Assembly: GCF_001039355.2 (NCBI RefSeq)
Contig: NW_019775739.1
Span: 17,425 to 72,063, forward strand
Direction of reading: 5' to 3'
DNA length: 54,639 nucleotides
Source of the DNA: Lingula anatina
Taxonomy: Eukaryota; Brachiopoda; Lingulata; Lingulida; Lingulidae
Position 1 is the stretch's first letter. Each line of letters opens with the position of its first letter. Positions 12,001-23,200 of this stretch are shown here, in pieces. The notes below the pieces were generated by a model, which ran no database searches, was not told the DNA's origin, and saw only the letters and a program-made list of their open reading frames with translations. The position numbers and the translations under genes are program-made.

Positions 12001-13761
12001 TCTTAAATAAAAGGTATTCTCTATATAGGATTTTCATGCCAAATTTAATTTTTTTTTTTTTTTTTTTGAGAGAGAGAGAGAAAGGAAAATTTCTTCTAAC
12101 ATTAACTCATTATTAACTTATATTTGAGGAGTTTTGTAATTTTAAGGTCTGAACTTCGAAAGATAAGTAGCTTTACAGGATATAACAACATACAAAGAGG
12201 ACTTTGAGGCATGTTCAAACACTTATAGTACTTATACCTTTAACTATTTTTTTAGGATGAAAATGAAATATTCAAAAATAAACCTTTCCTTTTGCCATAT
12301 CTGTGAAATCTATGTCATAACAAATCATGCATAATAAACCATCTCTCTCTCTCTCACACTCTCTCTCTCTCTCTGTGCATGCGAACAAAACAAGAACAAA
12401 GCAAATAAATTGATAAAACAACTTCCTATTCTTAACAAATGCAAAAAAAAAAAAGTATACAAAATTTTGTTTTTAATCTTATTCTAGTCCAAAGGAGGTT
12501 CTCAAATTACTTTCTTTTTTTCATATAATCAATATCAATAATTTTGAGTCAATAAATGTATCCTGCTGAACATTTGGAAAAACACTAAAATAAAAAAAAT
12601 AATATAATAAATTCCCGTCAGTACTAACACAAGCGATTTATGGGTCTCCTTAAAATGTGCAACATGACACAATACAGTGCAACACAATGCATTACACTGG
12701 GTCACCCCATCTTGCCAAGAAAAGAAACTTGCCAACATGGCGGACAATCTGACTCAAGTCCATTATACTTGCGACAGGTTTTTTTTTTTTCTAGTATATT
12801 GCACTGTGTCATGCAGTGTTGTGCTGTATCTGAGTGTATGTTGTATTTTAGGAATACTGCTAATCAGCGCTTCTGAAAATGCTGTTTTCATTTTGCTGAA
12901 AGTGGGTCGTCATAATTGTTTAAAACAAACAGTTTTTGGTTTGACATTACAAGAATGTGTGTGTGTCAACTTAAGCACATTAAAAAAATATAATAGTTTT
13001 CAGAAAATGCCTTAAAAATTTACATGAAACTGAATAAGACAAAGAAAAAACTAGGCTCTGGCTAAGCTTTACTTACTACTTAGGGTAGACGTGTTCCATC
13101 TATATATAAGGAAGTTGTGTAAACTGTCCTTAAACTCAAAGTACTGAAACAGATTAAAAAAACATGCACATAATATATCAATAACTCTATACATAACATG
13201 GTGTTCTGATACTCAGGTCCTGATGAAAGATGAGCCTTAGTCAAAAGTTTTGTGATCCCCTTCACTTCAACTTTGTGATCCTCTTTAAATGCACAATACG
13301 CCCTAGTAAAGCGCAATACAGTTACACTAGTAATGGATGCTGTGGCAAGTCAACACAGGAAATGGTAATTTCCAACAAAAATGGTGATATAAAAGCGAAA
13401 TATAACTAGGTAAAAAAAATGTTGATACAACTTAAAAGATAGGCATACCTGCCAAGAAGAGACACATGCCAACATCGTGTGGACTCAAGTTGTATCAACG
13501 GTAATAATTAGCTAATAATTACAATTCGTTTTTATAAGATATTTTGTTAGAATGGCCGTTACCAGTGTTTATTTGCGACTGGAATCGTTATTTTTTTTCT
13601 AGTGTATTGCGGCGTATTGCGTATATTTAAGTCTGACAGATGTAATCGCCTTGCCTTGGTGGACTCGTCTTTATAGAGGTTACTTTACTAATTTACAGAC
13701 GATTACCGGCGTTGAAAGGTGAATGCTAAAAGTTTTAAATTTTACATACCATTCCCATCAT
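9030..13761 (-). CDS. SLC31A2: SLC31A2 (CTR2)-like copper transporter with alternative TM1 exons
   Basis: Coding exons on the minus strand are 13750-13761, 13077-13143, then either 11677-11875 or 10685-10883, then 9559-9674 and 9030-9169. Either form is 177 aa; human CTR2 is slightly shorter. The product starts MMGMYFEFKD, giving the Met-x-Met copper motif at the extreme N-terminus as in CTR2, then NFLIYRWNTSTLS. TM1 comes from the alternative exon. TM2 carries the hallmark MxxxM (MLAVMSYNAWVF), and TM3 carries GxxxG (GSALGYLIFG). The C-terminus is cytosolic. Family knowledge: homotrimeric Cu(I) channel; CTR2 acts mainly at endolysosomal membranes. The start ATG at 13761 was chosen because it gives the short CTR2-type N-terminus; the frame stays open to an ATG at 13944, so a longer form is possible. 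The first exon contributes only four codons and is the least certain. Confidence 0.85.
10370..10512. repeat. Imperfect inverted repeat built from ggttcattggtcc-like words
   Basis: Words such as ggttcattggtcc, accttcagaccaatgaacc and ggaccaaagaaccttcgg recur in both orientations, so the segment can fold on itself. It lies in the intron between the proximal alternative exon and the TM2 exon of the copper transporter. It may be a small non-autonomous mobile element; no target-site duplication was established. Confidence 0.6.
10685..10883 (-). other. SLC31A2: Alternative TM1 exon B of the copper transporter
   Basis: The acceptor (ttgtag) precedes 10883 and the donor gtaagg follows 10685. The exon is 199 bp, enters in phase 1 and leaves in phase 2. 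It encodes a transmembrane segment with IFFFAAMMLEG, containing the Leu-Glu-Gly counterpart of the YEG signature at the end of CTR TM1. A polar loop follows with ENSPLIGKS and ends LIKQKK. It has exactly the length and phases of exon A at 11677-11875. Confidence 0.8.
11677..11875 (-). other. SLC31A2: Alternative TM1 exon A of the copper transporter
   Basis: The acceptor (cattcag) precedes 11875 and the donor gtaaga follows 11677. The exon is 199 bp, entering in phase 1 and leaving in phase 2. It encodes FLVIIAVCFALALLIEAG, a TM1 with the acidic residue at its end, then a loop with ETTPLLRS and the tail QIVKRK. Sequence has diverged widely from exon B but length, phases, membrane segment and basic tail agree. 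Confidence 0.8.
12060..12380. repeat. Simple repeats: T-run with (GA)n, and (CT)n
   Basis: A T-run followed by gagagagagagag lies at about 12048-12081, and a ctctct tract at about 12342-12374. Both are in an intron of the copper transporter and are ordinary microsatellites. Confidence 0.8.
12640..13640. repeat. Two copies of a palindromic intronic element
   Basis: Copy 1 (about 12645-12840) has ends containing acaatacagtgcaacacaat and, in inverted form, gtgttgtgctgtat, flanking a core with cttgccaacatggcgg and actcaagt. Copy 2 has the same core words (catgccaacatcgtg, actcaagt) at 13450-13492, a similar right end (tttttttctagtgtattgcg) near 13595, and a gcgcaatacagttacac word near 13310. These look like two diverged copies of one inverted-repeat element around exon 2 of the copper transporter. 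Exact ends were not established. Confidence 0.5.
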
Positions 13762-15867
13762 TTTGAACACATCAGATGGTGACTTAAAGGCTTTGCATTC
13801 TGTGGAATTAGACAAAAAATGCTGAATTTCTGAGAGCGTTAATACATAGACTTCAATCCACCATTTTGACCCGATCACATGACATGTATAAACTTCCGGT
13901 TCCAACTTCCGGTTGAAATTTAAAAGGCCAATTGTTAAAAGCATTTTGATTGGTTCTTTGTTTTACAACACGCTGTCTGATTGGTTACATGTGGAAACGT
14001 TCCAAATTCAACTTGAAAACATGATATGTTGGTAGTTTCCTGAGCAGGAGTGAAAGTAAGTTGGTTTAAATATTGTTTGTAGTGAGAATACATTTTGAAG
14101 TATATTTTGAATATTTCATTTTATTAAACTTTACTAAGATCTGATTAACCTTTATGTTTTCTGACCTTAATGAAAGCCATGCAAATAATCTCCCCAATCT
14201 ACGATTCAGTCTGTNCAAACAAACAAACAAACAAACAAACATAACCTCCTTGGCGGAAGTAATTATGCACAAAATAGGTTCCTATAATTTATCGTCAGAG
14301 AAGAAAGAAGAGCGCGATAAGTTTAACACATAAGCACCTTTTCCGCGACCTTTTACCGATTGACAAATACGTCCTTCGAAGTAGGTCAAAACACCACTTC
14401 CAATACTCGATGAATAGTACTGTCTGGAAGAAATATAGGTCAGTAAACATACCATAGGCTCACAGTTAAGCTTTCGACCGTCCCCAGATTGCACGGTGTT
14501 TTAATCCAAGGTGCCGTCACGCGGTGGAGTGGAGAAGATAGCCGATGTCACAAACACAGCTTTTGGAATGATATGGAGCACGTAGTCCCCAGCAGGACAT
14601 CGCTCTTCAAGGTCTTCTGTTAATACTGGTACACATGTATACCCCAGTAGGCCTATATACAAATAAGGTTCCTTATCACTGTTAAAACTTACATGAAGAG
14701 GTTGATCTAAGGTCGATGCTGAATGAAAGCTGTGCCACTCTTGAATTTTAGTTTATTTGGGTTATATCACCGCTGTCGCTATCTACAAGGTAAGAAAGCA
14801 GTCTGTCATATTATCTCAAAGACTTTTTACTACATAATAGGCCTAGGCCTACATGTAGCCTACACAGTGTTGTGAACCGTCTAAAATGACTTTAACTTTA
14901 ATTTATAACTGTACTGAATTCCAGTGTATCAATTTCCATTAACGAATTAACTAATCTATGGGCTCCGACATGACTCCAGATTCGACTCAGTCTTTCACTT
15001 TACGTGCACAGAGAAGCATAACAGAACAACCTCACATCTTCAGTCTCAGATCAAAAGTGTCTTTATTATGGACAAGTTTCAAGTTATATACAGATTATCT
15101 ACAGGGAATCTATGTGTACATGTGGCTGCTTCTTATTTACATACGTGTACATGTGGCTGCTACTTATTTACATACTAATTGTTGTGCAATATTAACAGGT
15201 GATATGCATCTGTCTCAAGCATAGGCCTACCTATGGGCCTTTACAGAAAATAATATTTAAATGTATACAGGACAGACGCAAATTAGATAATAACATGTTG
15301 ATTAACTATGACTACACAATGTGGAATTTATGCAGGATTCCACACGCCTTCCCCTCTTTATAAAAAATAATGGTACATTATTTTAAAATGACATCAACAT
15401 GAACAACATGTATTCCCAGAATATAAAAATCCTTTTAATTAAACCCATTTCAACAGTTGTGCCAAACTTTAAATTTAATCTGTAATACTTGATATGTAAA
15501 CATGAATCCTACAAAACAAATTTTACCTTTTCATGAGGATTAAAATCAAACAACATATTGAAACTAGATACTCTCATAACGACCACAACAATGAAATAAT
15601 GATAATTATTATGATAATAACGCCGTTTAAAATGGTACAAATTATACCCCATTCCATCCTTATAAATTTTATATAGGATACTTCATATAATTATATTTTA
15701 TCAAATATATGTATTCAATTATTGTTACATCCCAATAATCGTTTGGTTTTAAACAAATTACACTTATAACCTAGTATACACATTAATGAATGCTCCACTT
15801 ATAACACGTCCTTTACAATACTCTGGAATGATACGCAGATCTTCAACAGATTTTGTTTTTCATTCTG
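13762..15867. other. 5' region of the copper transporter and intergenic DNA with repeats
   Basis: The promoter and 5' UTR of the minus-strand copper transporter should lie just above 13762. A CAAAC-repeat with the word cataacctccttggcgg at 14215-14262 follows an N at 14215. A 31-bp phrase beginning gtgtacatgtggctgct occurs twice at about 15115-15176. No reliable gene was recognised; the frames present are short and lack recognisable domains. Confidence 0.5.
14170..14265. repeat. Fragment of interspersed repeat ending in a CAAAC tract and acctccttggcgg
   Basis: The CAAAC-repeat and the phrase cataacctccttggcgg followed by aagtaat match the right end of the repeat at 45370-45620 (cataacctccttggcagagg). 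The single N at 14215 falls at the start of the simple repeat and is probably an assembly join. Confidence 0.6.
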
Positions 15868-16212
15868 TTAGGGTGTCCAGTTCACCCAACCTCTACCAGG
15901 AAGACCTGGCGGAGTAACCGGATTAGTCGCCGGACTGCTCGACTCTTCTTCTGTAATATGCACTTTTTCGCAGATTTAGAAAAGTTTGTTATCCGGACTG
16001 TTCCAGGGTCTTGTGGTGTGGGTGTGGCAGTCTTTTCCTTCCAGGGACGTCACGTATCGTAGAGCTGAACCCTGATCCAGTGTTACAGTATCGCAGACCT
16101 TGACGCTGAAAGAGACCCTTGCCACCAAAACCCATGCAAAAGATTGCAATAAGGACACACCGACACTGCATCCGAAATCAAAGAAACCGATTCCGACAAA
16201 AACAATACCCAT
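15868..16212 (-). pseudogene. Short hydrophobic frame with an internal stop, retroelement-associated
   Basis: On the minus strand an ATG near 16212 opens a hydrophobic segment, continues through a polar part and meets a stop at 15976-15978. The same frame then reopens without another break to a second stop at 15868, with a Pro/Gly/Thr-rich tail. The hydrophobic part is duplicated in the neighbouring repeat copy (about 16663-16806). I do not recognise the protein. It could be the remnant of an accessory or envelope-like frame of the adjacent LTR element, or non-coding LTR sequence open by chance. Confidence 0.3.
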
Positions 16213-17280
16213 TAAATATATAATATTAAGCATCTATAGATAATCAGGCATCTCATCTAAAGGAAAAACAAATGATATCATTAATATAACACAACATTAT
16301 AAAATAGGATTTCCCACATATTTCGTCATTAAAAAAAATCAACTCGGGGGCTGAGGTCTTCCGGAGTGAGGCTCGTCTCACCTAAAGGAAAAAAATTAAG
16401 GCTTTAATAAACATAAAACGTTCAAAAATCAATATCAAGCACTGCCGGACCTTCAATTATCGTTCTGACCTGCACTTGCTAGGCCAAATAAAATAAATTT
16501 CCTCAAAATTTGTAGGTCTTATGTGTCTTTTATAGTACACCCATACATTCATTAAACATATAATCCCATGGACACTCTTCACATCTTGTTTTGAAGTTCC
16601 CTTTACTTCTCGACTTTTCCTTCTGGAAAATACAAAGAAAAATACATGTTCATATNGAACTGGACCCTGATCCAGGGTTACAGTGTCGCAGACCTTGACG
16701 CTGAAAGAGACCCTTGCCACCAAAACCCATGCAAAAGGTTGCAATAAGGACACATCGACACCAAATCCGAAACCAAAGAAACCGATCCCGACAAAAACAA
16801 TATCCATTAAATATAAATTGTGGTTAATCTAACCCTAACAAGCATCTATAGATAATCAGGCATCTCATCTAAAGGAAAAACAAATGATATCATTAATATA
16901 ACACAACATTATAAAATAGGATTTCCCACGTATTTCATCATTAAAAAAAAAAAAAAAATTAACTCGGGACTGAGGTTCTCCGGAATGAGGCTCGTCTCAC
17001 CTAAAGGAAAAAATTAAAGGCTTTAATGAACATACAACATTCAAAAATCAATATCCAGCCTTGCCAGACCTACAGTTATCGTTCTGACCTGCACTTGCTA
17101 GGCCAAGTAAAATAAATTTCCTCAAAATCTGTAGGTCTTATGAGTCCTTTATAGTACACCCATACATTTATAAAACATTAAAACATAATCCCATGGACAC
17201 TCTTCGACATCTTGTTTTGAAGTTCCCTTCACTTCTCGACTTTTCCTCCTGGAAAATACAAAGAAAAATACAAGATCATA
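16062..17280. repeat. Two direct copies of a block of about 0.6 kb, split by an N
   Basis: Copy 1 (16062-16655) and copy 2 (16657 to about 17280) agree over their whole length with scattered substitutions and small indels. Shared words include gaccttgacgctgaaagaga, cctcatctaaaggaaaaac-like runs, cactcttc and gacttttcctt/cctgg. The junction is exactly the N at 16656. They may belong to the LTR or untranslated part of the adjacent retrotransposon; a collapsed longer array is also possible. Confidence 0.8.
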
Positions 17281-17701
17281 TATATATCGAATCATCAACG
17301 CATTCGATTTATTTTCTTTCTTTATCAAGATACCTAACTGTCCAACCGCTTTACTAATAACACTTCTGGTACAGCCTGTGTATTACTCAATTCTATCAAA
17401 ATTTATACCCTACATTGAAAATAACCTTATTACATTGAAAATAATCTTATCACTTAATTAATCCCACAGATACGCTGGGTTTCAATTTATGAAATTAGAT
17501 GACTCTCACCTAAGCATGAAGGATGGGCCCTATCCCTCATACTAACCCGCCCCATCACCACTAGTAGTGAGGACACAGGCTGGCTTGAATAATCCAATTA
17601 CCATAATGAATATTTTCCCATCATACTCTGTGCTACCGCTATATCTTCTCTCCTATTCCTAAGTTTCTCTTCTATCTTTACATGGAATCCTTTAAAAATC
17701 T

Positions 17702-19729
17702 CTATGATTTCTTAACATTATCATAAACGCTGCATTTACAGGACCTTCCTATCGCCGTAGTTAAGCAATCTACCTCCATATCATCACTTCTTGTATCATT
17801 CTGACCCACTTTTCTCACTTTAAATGGCTTGGGACTTGATTGATTTTCATCTGGGACAACTTGTGTTTCGGCGTGTTGCATGCATCGTTTTCTAAATCGT
17901 GTATTATGCGAGTGTGATGGTATGACAATTGGCTTTTTAGGTTGTGTGATTTCGTTTGATTCTTCCGAGTCTGACATGTCAACACTTTCCGTGTCTTCTT
18001 TATTATCATCATTTTCTGCACTCACCACATCATTCGCTTCTTCGCGATTTAGATTTTCTGCGTGTGCATTGATGTCAGCTCTAACCGCTGTTTGCGCTGA
18101 TTCTGGACCTTGTTGCGCGGGTACTGCAGCAGGATTAGGTCTTCGGAAAACTCTCCGAGCTCTAGGTGCAATCCCTTCCCAAGCTATGTTTGGTTCTACT
18201 AACTTCAACCTACGCCTATTTATCGTGCGCGTTTTACCTGTCTGCTGATTTACTAGCCAAAAAACATTTCCGCGATACCTAGTTACTGTGAATATAGGAT
18301 CATATCTTGACCCAAATGTAACTCTATCTGGTGCCGTAACAATGACACTATCTCCAACTTCAATCTTTTCGGCATTGGCCTTCGCGTCATACTGTCGCTT
18401 TGTTTCTATTCGTGCTGTCTGGAGGTTCTCTCTAGCTATCGCTAACGCATCTGAAAGTTCCACTAACCGGCCGTTTAGCGCGTTTGTATTATCTCCGTAG
18501 GTGAGCAATTTAGATAGGGGGACTCGTGGCATTCTGCCGTACACTAGAAAATATGGACTAAAACCTGTCACCGTGGAAATGCTACTTCGATAAGCGAATA
18601 AAGCATTTGCTATTTGTCCCTCCCACGATTTGACATCATTGTTCACTAAGCGCGATAACAAACCTTTGTAAGTGGCATTGAATCTCTCTATTTTCCCTGA
18701 ACAGGCAGGGTTATATGGTGTTGTTCTTCTGTGATCAATTCCAAGACCCGATAGATATGCTCTGAATTCGTATGCACTGAATTCACTACCTCTATCAGAG
18801 ATAATAATCTGTGGAATAGAGTGGCGGGGGAAAAAGTCATTTGCCAGGGCGTTTTCTACCGATTTAGCAGTTTTATTTGGGATTGGATAAGATTCAGCCC
18901 AACCCGTTAAATAATCTATCACATTCAAACAGTATTTGTTCCCTCTCGGTGATTCTACAAAGGGGCCAATTAAATCCATCCCCACGATCTGGAATGGGTA
19001 AGAGGGGAGGGGCAACTCACCTAAAGTTGTTCTCACTGGGCGGGATTTATGCACTAGACAAGTCGGGCATCGTTTTAAGGCTTGTGTTATGTGTTTTCGC
19101 ATTCCCGGCCAGACATACGCTTCTCTTACCCTACAAAGTGTTTTGTGGATGCCCATGTGCCCTACGTTTTTGTGACAGCTTTCAATCACCTTCTCTCTAA
19201 ATTGTCGTGGTAACATCAACCGGGGATATTCGGGTTCGGTGTGTGTCGGAGGCCGCGTTGAGTAGAGTAGACCCTGGTAAATTTCAAAGTCAGACTCCTC
19301 ATTTTTCGCCTCTTCAATTTCATCTGAAAACTCTTCCACCTGACCCTTCTGTACCTCTTCAATATTTAAGCCGTCAGCTTCAAAAGGGATGTTATGAATG
19401 GGCATGCTATCAGGAATCATCCTTGGGTCTACCCAATCGTCCTCCGTATCCATGATAGCCATCTCCCCTTTTAATTCTTCTCTCTCCTCAGGTAACCTAC
19501 TCAAAAAATCCGCGCATATGTTTGTCGTGCCTTTCACGTATTCGATTTTTGCATTGTACTCAGCCAAAACTGCAGCCCACCTTTGTAATCTTGAATTTTG
19601 AATTTTAGATGAAAACATTGCTTTTAGCGGTTTATGGTCAGTGTAAATTGTCACGTCTGCGCCCCATAAATATGGTCTCAATTTGTTCACGCTGTACATG
19701 ATTGCATATGCCTCTTTTTCTATCGNCAA
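17702..19729 (-). mobile_element. Ty3/gypsy-type LTR retrotransposon, truncated pol (RNase H + integrase)
   Basis: One long minus-strand frame of about 670 residues. It begins inside the RNase H domain (TDHKPLKAMF near the start). A His/Cys zinc-binding segment follows, with HKNVGHMGIHKT and CPTC. The integrase core has its three acidic positions in MDLIGPF, SDRGSEF and GKIERFNATYKGL. The tail is a GPY/F-like C-terminal module followed by an acidic, low-complexity end. Protease, reverse transcriptase and gag are absent because the frame stops at the N at 19726; the DNA beyond that N is unrelated. A purine-rich stretch on the minus strand at about 17640-17685 is a candidate polypurine tract before a 3' LTR. 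The integrase frame has no stops, so the insertion is probably young. Confidence 0.9.
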
Positions 19730-20267
19730 GTCGCATCATTTTTAGTTTGATGCCATAATTATTGTCATTATTGTTACTCAGAGTAGTAGAGAGAGATTTA
19801 CTTTAGTTAAAGTGTCAGATATATTAGACAAAAGAACGTTTCAATATAGTCGACATATTAAAAAGTGTCTTTGTCCTGGCTTTTTTTGATCGGTTTTAAA
19901 CCATATTAAATGACTCGAGGATACAGCACCAGTCTACCTTAAATCGTAATGAAAATAAGTAAAATAATGATAGTAATAAAGATAAAGAATGAGATCAAAA
20001 TCAGTGATGTATTTTAAACAAATTTAATAAAATCGCCATACCAGTACTTAACCATTTATTTGTCTTTTACTCACTTTAAACTTTTACAAAAATGTAAAAA
20101 AAAATTTGGTATTTGACAAGCTGAAAAATGAGGCCACTACCTGCTGCTGTTGCTTGATGCCAAATCCCAAAATCGTGTAGTAGTACATGATTTTTTTTAC
20201 ACCTTAGCCATGCAGTAGCTACTGTCAATCATACATCAGTATCATATATTTCAAGTTTCAGGTCACA
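19730..20267. other. Region between the retroelement break and ASPM; 5' UTR of ASPM
   Basis: AT-rich and without a coding frame. A splice acceptor (caagtttcag) ends at 20262, six nt before the ASPM start codon, so ASPM probably has an intron in its 5' UTR and its promoter lies further left. The N at 19726 means the distance to the promoter is uncertain. Confidence 0.5.
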
Positions 20268-23200
20268 ATGGCAGCTGACCCTTCCAGTTTGTTGGCGCCA
20301 ACCGCCCTGAATACTGACCAGCCTTTACTGACCACACCCACCATACCAGCTGATGAAAATGTTAACCCTACCAAGAAAAAGGGGCGGAGATCATGGTTCA
20401 TGACCAACACACCTCCGGTGAAGTTGGCAGATGAGAATGACCCAAAGCCAGCACCCCCAGACATAGAGGTGCTGCTGTTGACGCACTTTACCAAGCCACC
20501 CAGGATAGACTTTGGAAAGGTTTGAATTATTTTCTACTTTTAAAAGTTTGATGTTAGTCATCTTTGAACTTTGATAACTTTGAATTACCCAATGGATGCT
20601 AAAACTTCAGCTGTATTAATGACTGAGGGAGGATAAGTAAGCATTATTTTTTTTTACAAGAATTTTTATTATTTTTATTTGGCTGTTAAATATTTATGAA
20701 AAGAAAAAGTAATCCTACTAAAATCATCACATAGGAATACTGATCAAAGGGACAAGCAAGAAATTAAATATTTTCTGGGGTAGCGCTAGCAATTATTTTT
20801 TGCTTAGCCAAATCACCACCGTTTTGTTAATTTGTTATCCAAATGGTTATAATAATTTGACTAAAACAAGTTAAATCAAGCCCTTTTTGTTTAGCCAATT
20901 TATGTCAGTTTTAGCATTTGGCTAAATTGGCGAGTGTTAGCGCTACCCCAGATTTTATATTATTTAAATAAAATTATTTATTATTTATATTGATTATTTA
21001 ATATTAAATCACTTTTACTCCCTTTTATGTTTTGTCTTCTATTTTGTTCAGGAGAAGTTGCAGAAGACAAGAAAGCGACAACTCTTGGTTCGTAACCCTC
21101 ACGACTACGACCAAGATGTGGTAGTCGAGAAATTCCCTTTCAAGAAGAACTTCAGTATAGACATGGTGGAGTTCACAGTGGCCGCCAAGAGTGACCTCTG
21201 CCTCGAGATAGTGTGGGAGCCTGCAGAAGAAGGCAACTGCCGCCAGATGATTCAGTTTCATGTCGATGATGCATACAGACTGACAACCATCGTCTATGGC
21301 ACAGCGCTGGCCCCTCCTCAGCCTAAGAGGGTATGAAAGACCTCCTCAGACATGATTTTTTAAAAATATTAAATGAATTTTTTTTCCTAATTCTTAAACA
21401 GCCCCCAGGCCCTCATTCATAAGGCCCCCTATCCATTTATTCTTACCTTTTTCTTAAATCCATAATCATTTCTTTATTCTTTGCATGTGACAAATGTTTA
21501 AATAGTACTGTTTGTATAATTACTTAAACTGTGGCTTCCAATATATCTATCCTTCATAATTCATATGTCATGAATGTTTCATGATGCTGTTTGCTTTATC
21601 TTCCACATTAAATTAAGATGAACAGAAACACTTCATGATAAATAGAATACGAAATATGACAGTATTTTGAATCGTGTAAAAGGTCATTTGTTGTTATGTT
21701 GGGCGAGCTATGCTGTACTGACCTGTTGAAAATGTTCTGTTTCAGGTCAGAAAACATTGGGGCAGTAAAAGTAAACCTTTCGCTGTTCTGCAGTCCAAGA
21801 ACATCCCCAACGCAGAGCCAGAGAGGACTTCCTCGGGGAAACAGCAGGAAAAGATTGCCAAAGCTGCACTGAAGATTAGCTACGACCAAAATTCAGTGGA
21901 CCCCTCTGATACAGAGAACAAGCAGGCAGCTGTACCTGCTATCACAAAATTGGAGGCAGGTGCAGAAACCAAGGAAAACCTGCCAAATGAGGGCCATACA
22001 GGGGATCCTGTCCATTCTGAAGGGTCACTGGAAGAACCTACCTACCACAAAGCATCAGATGGTCATGCCAAGTACTCTGAAGTTGACGTCATAGTGGACA
22101 GTGTGATAACAGAGACCATTGTCACAGTGTCCACTCCTGACGGGAAAGTCCTCCGTGAGGTTACCAAGTCTAAGAACACAGTGACTAGGGCTCAGACCAC
22201 TACCCACTCTCCAGACCACAACAGAGTCCAGAACACCACCCATGTGACCAGAGAGACTGGAATTGCATGTACACCTGAAGTGAGTAGAGAGACTGGAACT
22301 GCAAGTACACTCGAAGTGAGTAGAGTGCAGAACAGGACTGGTACGCCAGAGAAAACCACGGCACCACAGGCTACCGCCCTTACTTCTCCAGAATTGAAGA
22401 CAGATTGCAACGTTACGCGCACACCAGAAATTGTACGAATCCAGAACAAAACCCACACACCAGAAGTGACCAGAGAAGACAACAGTGACAGAGCAGAAAA
22501 TGACAATGCAACCTACACTTGTGGTGAAGTGTCTGATTTTGATTTTACCGCCTTACTGCCTAGAACACCAAAAAATATGCGTAGATCACTGACCTTTACG
22601 AAGATCAATGAACTGACAGAGGATGAGTATGGAGCCCAGCAGAAAACTGCCCAAATAGCAACTGTGGTGCAAACAGAACTGAAGGTGGTGCCACTGGACT
22701 GTCCAAGCCGAGACCAAACAGCAGCTCCAGGGCTGGAGGTCTATGAAGCTGTAGAAAAGCAGGTCACTGAAACCAAAACTCCTCTGTACCTGGACACACC
22801 CCCAGCAGACTACCTGAAGATGAAGAGGGCACACATGGAGGACACACCCTCCAAGGTGGGCTACCTCAGTCCTGATTCCTTCCTCCAGGGGTCCTCCCGA
22901 CCCCAGCTGTCCCCAGACGAGCCCAACCTGAACACGCCTCTCAACATGGGCACCAAGCCAGACATGAAAGTGACCCCCAATTCGTTCCTCCAGAATTCCT
23001 GCAAGAAGACCCAGCCTCTGACAAGGGAGATTGCTGTGGAGGTGCAGACACCACTATGTAGGGAAACAGACCATGTGGCTCATGTGTCTCCTAACTCCTT
23101 CCTGCAGGAGACCTACACTGCACCCCAGCCCCAGGCCACATTAGAGCACAGTCCAGGGGAGTTGTTTGACAAATCCATCCCGCACGATGTCCTGGTGCAG

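Noticed and set aside
12535-13015. Overlapping open frames on both strands
   Set aside because: They coincide with an inverted-repeat element and have no family resemblance.
17815-19601. Other-frame and antisense open frames inside the retrotransposon pol
   Set aside because: They overlap a long frame with clear RNase H and integrase motifs.
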